Below the pieces are notes generated by a model. The model did not search any database and had not been told where the DNA came from. It was given only the letters and a program-made list of their open reading frames with translations. The position numbers and the translations under genes were made by a program. Positions 28,981 through 39,460 of a stretch of 64,000 nt of DNA are shown here, in pieces. Position 1 is the stretch's first letter. Each line of letters opens with the position of its first letter. The DNA comes from Odontocerum albicorne (Eukaryota; Arthropoda; Insecta; Trichoptera; Odontoceridae). The stretch is taken from NCBI GenBank assembly GCA_949825065.1, contig OX463864.1, positions 15,017,327 to 15,081,326 on the forward strand, in the 5' to 3' direction.

Positions 28981-29332
28981 GTGATGGTATGTATGCCAAA
29001 GAATCTGCCGGCCGCCATAAGTCCCTAGGTTTGGGGATCCCTGCACAACGTGATTATTTTTGTGATAGAAATAAAAGGAATTATGAAAGAGGTGAAGGTT
29101 GGAAATGGAAAAAGGTAATTGTGAAATATTTTCGTGTTTCATTTGTAGCCTTGATATTCAGTCAGGCAGGTTAAGCACTCTGGAAGAAGAAAATGAACAG
29201 TGAATAAGAGAAAAAGAGCTCCTAAAAATTTTCACATGCCAAAAACCAGAGGCAACGGTTTTTTTTTAAATAGCCCATGTTATTTATTTTTGTGGATTTC
29301 TGGCTGTATAACCGATATAATTTAACAAAAAT
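28981..29332. other. unassigned
   Basis: No gene or repeat recognised. The short open frames are compositional. Confidence 0.3.
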
Positions 29333-29785
29333 ACGACGTCCGTGATCTAATTGGTAAGACGTTTGCCTACCAATCTGCGGGTTGCAGGTTCGATTTCACG
29401 TTAGAGACAAGATTTTTAAAAACGATCTGGTTTTCAATTAAGGTTTATTTAACATCTCTCTGGTTGGTTGGACGAGCTCGGCATATGTAAATAAGCTTGC
29501 CTGGTTGCACTGTATACATCTCTCTGGTTAGTTGGACGAGATCGGCATATGTAAATATAGTAAGCTTGCCTGGTTGCACTGTATACATCTCTCTGGTTAG
29601 TTGGACGAGATCGGCATATGTAAATAAGCTTGCCTGGTTGCACTGTATACACCTCTCTGGTTAGTTGGACGAGATCGGAAGATGTAAATAAGCTTGCCTG
29701 GTTTCACTGTATACATCTCTCTGGTTAGTTGGACGAGATCGGAAGATGTAAATAAGCTTGCCTGGTTGCACTGTATACAATGAAA
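29333..29785 (+). mobile_element. tRNA-derived SINE whose tail is a 64-bp tandem array (5 units)
   Basis: The head GACGTCCGTGATCTAATTGG, B box GCAGGTTCGATTTCACG and body CTGGTTTTCAATTAAGGTTT are single. From about 29455 the SINE 3' segment (CTCTCTGGTTAGTTGGACGA, GATCGGCATATGTAAATAAG, CTTGCCTGGTTGCACTGTAT, ACAT) is repeated five times in tandem; one unit carries a 4-base insertion. The array therefore grew from the SINE's own 3' end. Confidence 0.85.
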
Positions 29786-30067
29786 TTGTACAAACAAAAA
29801 GGGACCTAGCCCGGTTACATAATTATTCTACAAGTTTATGTCACCTTCCGACGTGCGCGTGCGGTTTGATTATATCACTTGCGAAATGTTATCTAAAACA
29901 ATTCATTGAATAAGTACAGTGAAGTCGTTACGTACGTTCGTTCGTAAAGCGGGAATTCGTTAAGTGAGAAATTATGTCCTATACAAGAAATATTATAAAC
30001 GGTACGGTCGTCTGTAGAATTCAGATAACATATAACATAGACCCACACAAAAAAAAATTGTGTGGGT

Positions 30068-30255
30068 CCGACGACCTTCGTGGCCTGGTGGTAAGACACT
30101 TGTCTGTCGATCCGGAGGTTGCGGGTTCGATCCCCGCTGGAATCCAGATTTTTTAAAAATAGAATTCCAGTCTGGTTAACACTTAGGGCATAATAAAAAC
30201 ATATTTCTGGTTGGTTGGAAGAGATTGCCACATGGCAATAAACTCGCCAGGTTAA
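30068..30255 (+). mobile_element. tRNA-derived SINE, good copy
   Basis: Very close to the 13617 copy: GACGACCTTCGTGGCCTGGT, TTGCGGGTTCGATCCCCGCT, GAATTCCAGTCTGGTTAACA, the hairpin TTGCCACATGGCAA and CTCGCCAGG plus A's. The high similarity of these two suggests the SINE was active fairly recently. Confidence 0.85.
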
Positions 30256-30494
30256 AAAAAAAATTTTTTTCAAGTACACTTATTTATTTCAGAAATACTC
30301 GAATTTCAGTTTTTTTTATCAATATTCACATGACAAGGAATAAAAATACAGAAAAATCGTAATTACTTAAATACAATGTATGTAAGACGACTAAGATTAA
30401 AGACATATTAAATTTGTGATTAATGAAAGAGACTAATTCGTCACAGGTCTTGCCTAGTGAAGTAGTTCTGTATATCCACGTATGGTGAGTTTAC

Positions 30495-31060
30495 GTACAA
30501 ACATACCATCACGCCGTTTACCTATTGAGGTAGCCAGAAAATACAGAGCGCCATACTTTCATATTTTCCTCTTCCACATCCACACAGCATCTCAAAAAAA
30601 ATCGTATGATTTATCTTCCTTCTTAAATTTTCTTAATTTAAAATATGAATAATAATATGAAAATATCAATAATAATATGAAAATATCAATAATAATATGA
30701 AAATATCAATAATAATATGAAAATATCAATAATAATATGAAAATATCAATAATAATATGATAATATCAATAATAATATGAAAAAGATCCATGGTTTTTCT
30801 CTACTACGTCTTCCTTCCACAAATAAATTAATCACCTTACTAAATCCATCTGTCTTAAATTCACATTCATGCTTAATCGCTTCGGTTCGTATTCGGTCAT
30901 ACGTTTTCTCTCCATGTATTATTTTTAGTGCACACATTTCCACATTATTTATTTGGCTCCAAGCTTTTTTTCAAGTCCAAGTTTCAATCCCATACATCAT
31001 GGTTGCTAATAAAATTCTACTGTGGACTAAGCAGATTTTGATACTATCCGGTTCGAGTAC
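30495..31060 (-). mobile_element. LINE-A fragment with an internal minisatellite
   Basis: The plus strand starts with the reverse of the 3' terminus (ACATACCATCACGCCGTTTA, CCTATTGAGGTAGCC). From 30785 the reverse of the coding block follows; minus-strand translation gives VEMCALKIIHGEKTYDRIRT and ECEFKTDGF. A 20-bp tandem array (30641-30782) separates the two. Confidence 0.7.
30641..30782. repeat. 20-bp minisatellite, about 7 units
   Basis: Units of AATATCAATAATAATATGAA repeated exactly every 20 bases, with one A-to-T change in one unit. It lies inside LINE-A. Confidence 0.95.
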
Positions 31061-31314
31061 GAGAATAAATGTTCTATTGCCTCATTGGTTTTAATTCCTT
31101 TCGCTATATGCCGTTCGATATCGATATTGTATCGAACTCTTCCATAATCTGGGAAAATACTAAGTAAATATAATTCCTTAGTATGCTCAAATATTTCATT
31201 GTTAACTCATATATCGCATTTGATTTTGAACTTTTCTATCACCATGACTTAGGATTTCGCACAGTATATTCTTAGATATTTATCTTCGCATCTCTCACAC
31301 AATTTAATCATCAG

Positions 31315-31935
31315 ACTCTGCAATAACAGAGAGCAAGTTGGATGCAGTGTGGCGATCAACGACACACCAATTGAACAAGAAACAAAATTTAAATATATGG
31401 GTGCTAGGCATAATGTGCAATAATGACCTCTATGGCGAAGTGCTTGAACAATCACAAAAGGCCGCAGCTATTTCCGGATGTTTAAAGAACACTATCTGGA
31501 AAAACAAGCATATGAACATCCAAAGCAAGGTGAGGATATACAAGACCTGTGTCCGCCCCATAATGACATACAGAGTCCAGAGCCGATACTGTCATAACAA
31601 ATCTCCTTCGAACCAGCGAAATGAAGGTACTCAGAAGTATCGCTGGCAAAACCCTTCGTTGATAGAGTACAAAACACAGAAATCCGAAGGACGTGCGAAG
31701 TTGAAGATATTGTCAGGTGGGGACGACAAAGAAGGTTCTGGAACGAGCACGTATCCAGAATGGCGAAACCAAGAGCCAAAAGAATGCCCAGGGATTGTAT
31801 CCCCCAAGCAAGCAGACCTCCAGGACGACCTCCCAAAAGATGGAAAGACAGCTGGCAGTCGACGTCACAAGAGGCAAACAGTGATGCAGGACCATAACAG
31901 GCCAACATGCCTAAAATAAGATGATGAAGAAGACT
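31315..31935 (+). pseudogene. LINE-C reverse transcriptase C-terminal region
   Basis: Broken plus-strand frames give VGCSVAINDTPIEQETKFKY, then SKVRIYKTCVRPIMTY, then FVDRVQNTEIRRTCEVEDI and VRWGRQRRFWNEHVSRM, i.e. the same blocks as the 15600-16240 copy. A 193-codon open frame spans most of it but switches in and out of the ancestral frame, so it does not encode the family protein. Confidence 0.75.
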
Positions 31936-32000
31936 CTGTAATTCATCCTCGTTCACCGCTAACACTACCATATCATCAGCATCCAGCAATCCGCATACTC
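31918..32000 (-). pseudogene. reverse transcriptase YADD-box fragment, head-to-head with LINE-C
   Basis: The minus strand reads FDGRVCGLLDADDMVVLAVN then EDELQSLLHH, the polymerase active-site region of a non-LTR reverse transcriptase (YADDxxxxAxxxxELQ) with Tyr replaced by Asp. It directly abuts the plus-strand LINE-C end, an inverted arrangement typical of twin priming or rearrangement. Confidence 0.65.
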
Positions 32001-32009
32001 TTCCATCAA

Positions 32010-32499
32010 ACAAAATACTACTTAAATGACAAAATAAATTAATCGATTGAAGCCACAAAATTAAGGTAAAAACTTCGTTAAACCTGAAATTCGTGAAGCG
32101 AGAAATATCTGCACTTAACAATAAATACTTGTATTTCCACGTACGGATAAGGTAATTATATCTGTCCAAGCTACCTGGTTGCTAATGCATTGCCAGCCCA
32201 GTGGACCGAACATAGCAGGGACATAATACGCAGCATGAAACACAGATACACCATGAATAGAGTGAAGTTGGGAGGGAGTGTGACGCGGACAAACATTACT
32301 GGACCACTGCACAACTTCAATAGGGACTCCCCCAGCAGTGCGTATTGTTTACGTATAGTAACCGTAATGCTGTGGCTCTCAAAGTGTTTGGTAACAGAAC
32401 CTTTCTGTCTCTACCCACCAACAAGATGAGTGGTGGAATCTGATGAATTATAAATGAAAAGAAAATAAACGTCCTATTGAACTAAATTAAATACCTATC
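32010..32499. other. unassigned
   Basis: A GC-richer stretch (32170-32340) has open frames on both strands with no recognisable domain. The remainder is AT-rich. Confidence 0.3.
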
Positions 32500-32665
32500 C
32501 AATGTATCGACGACCTCGATTCGAGTTCCGTTGGAACCCAGATTTTTTTTTAATATTCCAGTCTGATTTTTACTAAGGGTTCTTTAACATCTATCTGGTT
32601 GGTTGGAAGATATTGTCACATGGCAATAAGCTCGCCAGGTTGTAGTGTACAACGAAAGTGCAATA
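32500..32665 (+). mobile_element. tRNA-derived SINE (head truncated)
   Basis: Starts within the head (CGACCTCGATTCGAGTTCCG), then TTGGAACCCAGATTTTTTTT, CAGTCTGATTTTTACTAAGG, TGGTTGGTTGGAAGATATTG, a hairpin (TTGTCACATGGCAA) and a full tail CTCGCCAGGTTGTAGTGTAC, AACGAAAGTG. It shows the complete 3' end of the SINE. Confidence 0.75.
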
Positions 32666-32730
32666 CAAAAATATAATCGTTCATCACATCGAAAGTTGAC
32701 AAGAAACTTGTCTTTCAGCCTGGAGTTTGT

Positions 32731-32905
32731 TTTCCGTTGCTATCATTATTTTGGATATGTTTCCGTTGCTATCATTATTTTGGATATGTTTCCGTTGCTA
32801 TCATTATTTTGGATGTTTCCGTTGCTATCATTATTTTGGATATGTTTCCGTTGCTATCATTATTTTGGATATGTTTCCGTTGCTATCATTATTTTGGATA
32901 TGTTT
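32731..32905. repeat. 29-bp minisatellite, 6 units
   Basis: TTTCCGTTGCTATCATTATT plus TTGGATATG repeated six times; one unit lacks 3 bases. Open in all three plus frames because the unit has no stop, so the 66-89-codon frames there are not genes. Confidence 0.95.
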
Positions 32906-32999
32906 CCAGTCTGATAATATTGGAAACATATTTATAAAAATGATACTAAAACATGTATACTCGAATCGGGCAAGATGAACGTTTACAACAGTATTTTGG

Positions 33000-33425
33000 T
33001 GTCGAATTTAATGTATGGTAGAGAAATGTGAACGTGAAAAAGGAACGTGATAGAAGCCGAATACAAGTTGTAGAAATATGGTAATAATGTATGAGAGAAT
33101 ACGGAATGAAATGATAAGGGATAAATATGGACTTAAGTCTGATATGTCGAGTAAGGTGGGAAAATGAGCTCTAAAAAGGTTTGGGCATGTGGAACGAATG
33201 AATGATAAAAAACTAACAAAACAAATAAATATAGTTCAAATATGAGTGGAAGGAAAGGAGACTAAAGTGAATGATATTTTATAAGAAAGTAGATAGTCAG
33301 AAAAATCGTAGGAGTTTTACGAGAAAGTGTATCTATGTAGATAAAGCTAAGGTTGTGTGTCGAGATAGGAAATTATGTCCTCTCTGTTAACCCCGACAGG
33401 GAAATGGCGTGATGGAATGTATGTA
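33000..33425 (+). mobile_element. LINE-A 3' end fragment with intact terminus
   Basis: Degenerate C-terminal blocks (RSRIQVVEI; ESMREYGMK-like) are followed by a well-preserved end: GTGTGTCGAGATAGGAAATT, ATGTCCTCTCTGTTAACCCC, GACAGGGAAATGGCGTGATG, GAATGTATGTATG. The last protein residues read NPDREMA and a stop. This copy defines the family's 3' terminus in this window. Confidence 0.75.
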
Positions 33426-34324
33426 TGCCCAGTCTGGTTTTAACTAAAGGCATTTTTTCTGGTTAGTTTATGAGATTCCCACTAGACAATAAATAGTTGA
33501 TACAACCATATTTTACGTGACTTTTTTCAGTAATTTTTATTACGAACCTCGTTTAAAAAGATAAGGTGACCAACTTTTCCACACAATATTGCATATCTTT
33601 AGTCCACTGATGAATCGAATTGTTTAGCCGTTTTTACCTTTTCTCTGCGGGACATGGTTAAGTTGGTGTGTACCTGCAGGCCAGGCTGTTTTTAAAGTTT
33701 CGTATGTTAAAAATCTTAAATCTCCGAAAGTTCTTCATCGATTGCTTTGAAATTTTGACAAAAGGTTGCATTCGAATACGTGCATGTTCATATATACTTT
33801 TTTATATACAGTTGTATATAAAACAGACGATATAATGGGAGCGCCCTCTGTTGAACGGAACGGCAACACACGCAATATAGATTTCGATTTATTTTCCATT
33901 GTGATTTCGAATATTAAATAATATATAATATATTAAATAATAAATATTGAATATTAAATAATAAATACTAAATATTCAAATACGCGTGTGTTGAAAAACA
34001 GCGCCATCTGTTAGACGTAAAAGCAACACACTCTATTCTAAATATTTTATATTAGCGCCATTTTGTGTGAATCTGTGCTGTGTCGTTAGCGTTCATTTCT
34101 TGATTTTATTTTTTTCTTTTGTCTCTCATTTCGTTTTTAACTGTGATTCTTATTTTTCAATGCAATTAGCGGTGAAATTGAGCTGTGTCGATTGATTTTC
34201 ATTTGAATTCAAATTATGTCGTGAAATTCGTTAAAATTGACCTGTGTCGATTGATCTGCGTTTGAAGTGACATATTTCGTTAATATTTTGTTTTTTCTTT
34301 ATTTTTTAGTTCGTTCAAAGCGCA

Positions 34325-35090
34325 ATGAACTATTATTCATACCGATTAATGATTCGAGAAAATGAAGACAATCACATTTTGAAATGCCGTCAATTGTTTC
34401 ACCAATACATCGTAGATATGTATGCAAAAATCGAAACAGAACGTTTGATATTCATCCGTTTGAATCAGACTAAGCCTTCGCTCTGAAGAATACGTTCATT
34501 TGCGAGATGCAGTTGTAAATGACGGTAATACAACTAACGTTGGAAGACTAACGATTTTGCCATCTTCATATATAGGCAGTCCACGTCATATGCATGAGTA
34601 CGTTAAAGATGCAATTGCGTATGTTCGTCACTACGGGTGTCCAGATCTATTCACTACATTCACATGCAATCCAGCTTGGGACGATATACAACAGCTCTTA
34701 TTTCCTGGGCAATCGCGAGTGGATAGGCATGACATCACAGCACGTGTTTTCAGACAGAAGCTGAAATCGCTGATGAATTTCAAGGTAAAACATGAAGTGT
34801 TTGGGTCTGTGCGCTGCTGGATGTACTCAGTGGAATGGCAAAAGAGAGGATTGCCTCATGCAAATATACTAATCTGGCTCTATAACAAAATCACTTCAAA
34901 CGAAATCGACAATGTAACATGCGCTGAAATACTCGATGCCGACGTCGATAAGGATTTGCATGAAGTTATGACGAAAAATTATGATACATGGACCTTTGAA
35001 AGATATTTTCCGCCGAATACGCGAGGAAAATTTAAATATGCACATGGATTTCTCAGCAGAAATCTACAACGAAGCGTTGATAATGATTGA
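34325..35090 (+). pseudogene. Helitron Rep-domain fragment
   Basis: From 34325: MNYYSYRLMIRENEDNHIL, CRQLFHQYIVDMYAKIETER, then a one-base shift near 34475 and LRSEEYVHLRDAVVNDG, ILPSSYIGSPRHMHEYVKDA, DLFTTFTCNPAWDDIQQLL and RGLPHANILIWL. This is the helitron_like_N/Rep region that nicks DNA in rolling-circle transposition. The HUH motif, normally PHAHIL, is PHANIL here: the second metal-binding His is lost. After DADVDKDLHEVMTKN the sequence leaves the family and ends at 35090; the downstream Rep segment with the catalytic Tyr is missing. Inactive. Confidence 0.85.
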
Positions 35091-35755
35091 AGATTTGTGC
35101 TTAGAAATCGCGAACACAGTTCTCAATTAATTGGAAATACCATCGCCGAATCGATCTGCTGCTGATTCGTTCGATGTAGAATTGCGTCCTGAACAAAATT
35201 ACAACACGGGTGATCTTTTGTCGTATGTGCAATCAAATATTCCTAAGCTAACGCTTGAGCAAAAAGACATTTACGATCAAATAATGCAAACTGTCAATAA
35301 CGGGGCTGGAGAGATCTTCTTCTTAGATGCGCCAGGAGAAACTGGTAAAACGTTCTTAATTATATTGATTCTGGCAGCAATTCAATCCCAAAATGAAATA
35401 GCCTTAGCTCTTGCGTCGTCCGGAATAGCTGCGACATTGCTACCAGGTGGAAGAACTGCTCATTCCGCTTTGAAATTGTCATTGAACATGCGATTCATTG
35501 AAACTCCCACGTGTAACATTTGCAAACCATCCAACCTTATTGTTTGGGATGAATGCACAATGGCACACAAAATATCGCTCGAGGCTCTTGATCGATCATT
35601 GCAAGATTTGCGTGGAAACATCAGACCATTTGGGAACGCATTAATATTGCTTGCAGGAGATTTCAGGCCAACATTACCTGTAATTCCTCGATCGACACCC
35701 GCGGATGAAATAAATGCTTGCCTAAAATACTCGACTTTGTGGCGACACGTTATTT
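35040..35755 (+). pseudogene. Helitron PIF1-like helicase fragment
   Basis: In the frame overlapping the end of Rep: FSAEIYNEALIMIEDLCLEI, a stop near 35129, then NRSAADSFDVELRPEQNYNT. The Walker A region is LDAPGETGKTF (normally GxGGTGKT; the second Gly of GG is Glu). IVWDECTMAHK is Walker B and LLAGDFRPTLPVIPR is motif III. The Rep-to-helicase connector is deleted. The fragment breaks off after LKYSTLWRHV, so motifs IV to VI are absent. Function would be unwinding during Helitron transposition; this copy cannot do it. Confidence 0.85.
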
Positions 35756-35877
35756 TTTTCTTTGTTGTTTAGTTCGTGTTTTTTTCCTTTTTTAATGTTT
35801 CGCAATTTTACATGTTTTTGTTCTAACTTTCTTTCTTCTTTTTCAGTGCAATCGATCTGCTTTAGTTCATCAAAATA

Positions 35878-36264
35878 ATGCCTCGCAAAAGATCAAACTT
35901 AGGTCGTTGTGCTCGAGGATCGGAAGCAGTGCGACGAGTAATTGCAAATCAAACTGAGGAAGAACGGGCATCAGCAAACGAGCGAAACAGACAAAGAATG
36001 GCTCAAATACGTGCCGAGGAAGCAGCAGAGCGACGTGCAGCCAGACTTGAGGATGCACGGCTACGAGCACGGCGATCGCGTTTTGCAGCTTCAGATCTGC
36101 TTCGTTCTCAACAGAATGAACGCGACAAACTGAGAGTGGCCGAAAGACGTCAAAAATATTGTATACCCACAAGCATTGTGAAATTAAACATATTAGAAAC
36201 GTGTGCCTTCTCTTTTCCATTTAACCAGACTGAGCCACAGCAACGCGTAGCCGGGTACAGCTAA
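35878..36264 (+). pseudogene. Helitron N-terminal basic ORF, displaced to the 3' end
   Basis: ATG at 35878 opens MPRKRSNLGRCARGSEAVRR, then NQTEEERASANERNRQRMAQ and RAARLEDARLRARRSRFAAS. This is the highly charged N-terminal segment with which insect Helitron proteins usually begin. After about VAERRQKYC it passes into 3'-terminal non-coding sequence and by chance stays open to 36264. Its position downstream of the helicase is opposite to the normal order. A helical, Arg-rich, possibly nucleic-acid-binding peptide would result if translated. Confidence 0.75.
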
Positions 36265-36970
36265 TCTTAAATAAATTATTACGACCTACGAGATAAATAA
36301 TGCCAAAAATATTGCGACATAAATATCCAATAAAATAAGAGAAATCCTCTAAAAAAAATACTGATTTGTAACATAACAGCTGTTAAACGAATCACTTTAG
36401 AAAAATGACAATATCTCGATCGGAAATCTACTTAACCTAAGTGACAAAAATATACATTATCTTCTACACAGATGGCAGTATCTGTACTAATTATATGTCA
36501 AATTGGTAATATAAACTTAACAATATGACCGCGGATATAATCGCACTTGCTTGTGCTGTACGGATTACTCGCAATAAAGCGGTAAATTCCGTCAATGGCA
36601 TTGAAACGGTTTAATAATGTATTTGCGATAACGATAACAACATCTATAGTTTTTTATTTGCTGTGTATACGTTTAACATATTTTGAGCGTATAAGTTTAA
36701 CAAAAATGAGAATACTGTATTCCAAAAAGGGAACAAATTACTCTAATCAGGGTTAATTGCAATAACCAAAATAGAGAATCAAAAAGGGTAGTCAACATGA
36801 TTTTCAAAACCCAATGACGGATATGGTAGAGAAAAGAAATTTGTTACTTTTTTAATGTTTCGAGCTTTATTTTGTAGAATTACATTATGATAAAAATCGC
36901 TTTTGTAAAATTCACTAATACTAGTGTTTTTTTATCCACAATACAATATTTACTGTTTACATCGTTTTAT
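36265..36970. other. unassigned AT-rich interval
   Basis: No element recognised. Short low-complexity runs only. Confidence 0.3.
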
Positions 36971-36974
36971 GGAA

Positions 36975-37080
36975 AGGCGAATCGTAGAGTACAGGCAAAT
37001 AACAATGCAAAAAATCGTTGAGTACAGGCAAATAACAATGCAAAAAATCGTAGAGTACAGGCAAATAACAATGCAAAAAA
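36975..37080. repeat. 33-bp minisatellite, 3 units
   Basis: AGAGTACAGGCAAATAACAA plus TGCAAAAAATCGT repeated three times with one substitution. Confidence 0.9.
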
Positions 37081-37211
37081 TATAGTTTGCGGATATATAC
37101 AATACAATAAAACCTTTTCAGTATACAAAGCCTGTGAAGAGATGACCTCATTCCGTTATCATACATTTTATATATTTCTCCTAAATACTGAAACACTCAG
37201 CTGAAACTTTC

Positions 37212-37300
37212 ATACTCTATATATCCTCAGTGAGATACAGGCAAAAGCCTAGTTTACTGGGGATACGACAAATGAAAGGCGACAAACCCAGATCCATTAA
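37212..37300. repeat. dispersed 85-bp repeat (partner of 13858-13945)
   Basis: TATATCCTCAGTGAGATACA, GGCAAAAGCCTAGTTTACTG and GGGATACGACAAATGAAAG are the reverse complement of the repeat at 13858-13945. Confidence 0.75.
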
Positions 37301-37967
37301 AATAATGTGTCTAAATTAAATTACCTGTTGTTTTTTCGCAAATTATGTATATTTCTTGTCATGTGTAATAATAAATAAATAAATAAAAAATATATTGTAT
37401 TTACATCCTTACCCCTACCTTAAGCTACCACATACATTAATCCGTCGATATAAGAGTTCGTAAGGTAACAATTTATTTATTTATTTAATTTTATTATTTT
37501 TTTTCAAAACAGGCTTAGTCCAATTTTGAAAAATACAAGACATTAAAAAAGAAGAAAAATTACATAGAAAAAAATTAAAAAATTATATAAAATAAAAATA
37601 ATGCATACAAACGAGTATATACACACAAACATATGATACACATATATTCAGTTACTTTAGTATGTTGGTGAGTGCTGTCTAACGCGCTTAATCTAAGATA
37701 ATTTACTTTTGCTTTTGGTAATGTGATATGAAATATGTCAATATCCGAAGCAGTCCCGTTCAGAATAGTTAAGGCCCTTCCAACAGGCATAGCGGCTGGA
37801 AGACCCGTTCTTGCGAATGTTATTGAGAACAGTTCTTGACAGTGCAGTCTAGTGTAATTGTTAGTATTCGCACGCGCTGAGTACATGTGCAAGTGCAGTG
37901 TTTTCGTGTGTGATAATATTACCAACGAGTTCAATGATGAACCACGAATTCCGTGCCTACTCCAGCG
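37301..37967. other. unassigned, very AT-rich
   Basis: Long A/T tracts. A 119-codon minus frame (37575-37934) has no recognised domain. No structure assigned. Confidence 0.3.
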
Positions 37968-38410
37968 GTCCTAACCCGATGACTCGATTATTCGAGACGA
38001 AGAAAATATTGTATCCCGGTCACGCTCTTCAATATATCCGAATCGTTAACTTGGATACATTGAAGAGTACCATGCGAAAGAAAAAAACTATTCAAACATA
38101 CACACCATCACGCCATTTCTCTGTCGGGGTAGGCAGGGATGACAGAGCACCATACTTTCCAATCTCGAAACACATACGTAGCCTCTTCTATGTCAGTACA
38201 CCTTCTCATACAATACGATTTATCTGAATTTCTACGTATCTTTATTTTTCTAAAAAACTATAATACGTGTATCTAATATTTATAAATTAGAAGGGCAATG
38301 TGCTTACTTCAATGGTTTTAAACCTAATGTCTCCTGACCACGATCTTATGTTATATGTCCGAATCGTCAATACTGACAATGAGAAGGATACTATACGAAA
38401 GAAAAAACCA
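37968..38410 (+). mobile_element. dispersed CCCGGTCACG repeat, two copies, around a LINE-A end
   Basis: 37968-38080 (CAGCGGTCCTAACCCGATGA, CTCGATTATTCGAGACGAAG, TCCCGGTCACGCTCTTCAAT) and 38318-38405 (CTCCTGACCACGATCTTATG, TATGTCCGAATCGTCAATAC) are the same repeat family. 38100-38230 is a minus LINE-A terminus (CATCACGCCATTTCTCTGTC, GGGGTAGGCAGG). The CAGCGGTxCTAACC start is hAT-like, but the class is not certain. Confidence 0.5.
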
Positions 38411-38453
38411 CATACTCGTATATCTAACATGTTTTGACACGTATATATGTAAA

Positions 38454-39007
38454 GGGTCTTTCAAATTGAGAGGTTATTTTAATTCTTGGATAAAACACAG
38501 ATGGCGTCGCGAAATTGCCTGGGTCTTGTGACATTTGAGAAGTGTAATGTATGACATTTATAAAAATAGAGTCGCAATAACGCGTTCAAACTGAGAATTA
38601 TTTTATGTATTGTAATATCCGGAAACGGTGATGTTAATTGGCCACCAAGATCATGTGATCTGACACCGTTTGACTATTTTCTCTGGTGTTACGTGAAAAG
38701 TCAGGTCTATAAGAATGACCCCCGATCAATTCCTGAGTTGAAAGACGAAATAATTCGCGTTATTGGTGAGTTAGAACCGCAATTATGCCAAAATATCATC
38801 GAAAATTTTGACAAAAGAGTGAACATCTGTGGATCTGTATGTTAAGAGGTGAACATTTGGCGGACATTGTTATTTAGTGTTTAAATGTCATACATTATAT
38901 TATACTTCAATGACCAATAAAAAAAAAATGAAATCAAAGCAAATTGTGTGTTTATTTCAAGAATTAAAAAAAATAGAATTAAAAAAACCGCTCAATTTGA
39001 AAGACCC
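38454..39007 (+). mobile_element. internally deleted transposon with GGGTCTTTCAAATTGAG ends, copy 2
   Basis: Inverted ends of about 20 bp (GGGTCTTTCAAATTGAGAGG against its near-perfect complement at the right), with TA after the right end. Plus-strand translation from about 38620: SGNGDVNWPPRSCDLTPFDY, FLWCYVKSQVYKNDPRSIPE and LKDEIIRVIGELEPQLCQN, the C-terminal third of an IS630-like transposase that includes the third acidic catalytic motif. The left end is joined directly to the C-terminal region, so two thirds of the gene are deleted. Close sister of 11737-12244. Confidence 0.82.
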
Positions 39008-39460
39008 TATATTTGGTAATCTATATGAAAATATGTTTTATGCGCTGGAGTTTATATGCAAAAATGTGTTCATATGTTGCGGAGCAACTTCATTACATAT
39101 AGTGGGCGTCTCTTGGATGTAGAGGATGATTTAGTGCCTTCCAGTCTTCTGCAGTGATCACCGACACACTTTATACATGTTCTTGCAGACTATTATTAAA
39201 ACATTTTAGTCTCGCTGTCACACTTTTAATCGCTTTAACACGGCTATTGAAATATCAGCTCTAAGTATAGAATATAAATTTACTCGAACATGATTTTGAT
39301 CGTATTGTTGAGATTATGATAATCGTTTTAATGATAACTTGGAATGAGAGATGTCAAGAGAAATATCTGAGAATGAACGTTGCGAAATCATCAGTCAGGT
39401 GATAGAAAAGCGTGAAATGTTTTTTTTTGAAAAGTGGGAATAAAATCAAATATGATATTA
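39008..39460. other. unassigned
   Basis: AT-rich flank of the mariner insertion. 39350-39400 carries GAGAGATGTCAAGAGAAATA-like sequence without a recognised match. Confidence 0.3.

Larger units (their letters stand above)
33690..36264 (+). mobile_element. composite Helitron
   Basis: The 3' end CGCGTAGCCGGGTACAGCTAA finishes in CTAA followed by T, a CTRR-type Helitron terminus. The 5' region (33700-34290, with CTCCGAAAGTTCTTCATCGA and TTTTGACAAAAGGTTGCATT) matches the other Helitron at 54050, though the exact TC start is not visible. Inside, in order: a Rep fragment, a PIF1-type helicase fragment, then the short basic ORF that in autonomous members lies at the N-terminus, then the 3' end. That order is scrambled. 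A 25-base similarity (TTTTTTCTTTATTTTTTAGT at 34291; TTTTTTTCTTTGTTGTTTAG at 35753) flanks the Rep-helicase block, so it was probably inserted into or duplicated within a shorter shell element. Confidence 0.85.

Noticed and set aside
29920..29975. Possible DNA-transposon end (CAGTGAAGTCGTTACG...CGTAAAGCGGG)
   Set aside because: No inverted partner or target duplication found; too short to support.
31492..32169. 225-codon minus-strand open frame as a membrane protein
   Set aside because: Mostly antisense to the LINE-C C-terminus, with only a short RT fragment being genuine on that strand.
35878..36264. An Arg/Glu-rich 128-codon frame that could be a host nuclear protein gene
   Set aside because: The sequence is the known charged N-terminus of Helitron proteins and runs into the Helitron 3' end; no introns or independent gene context.
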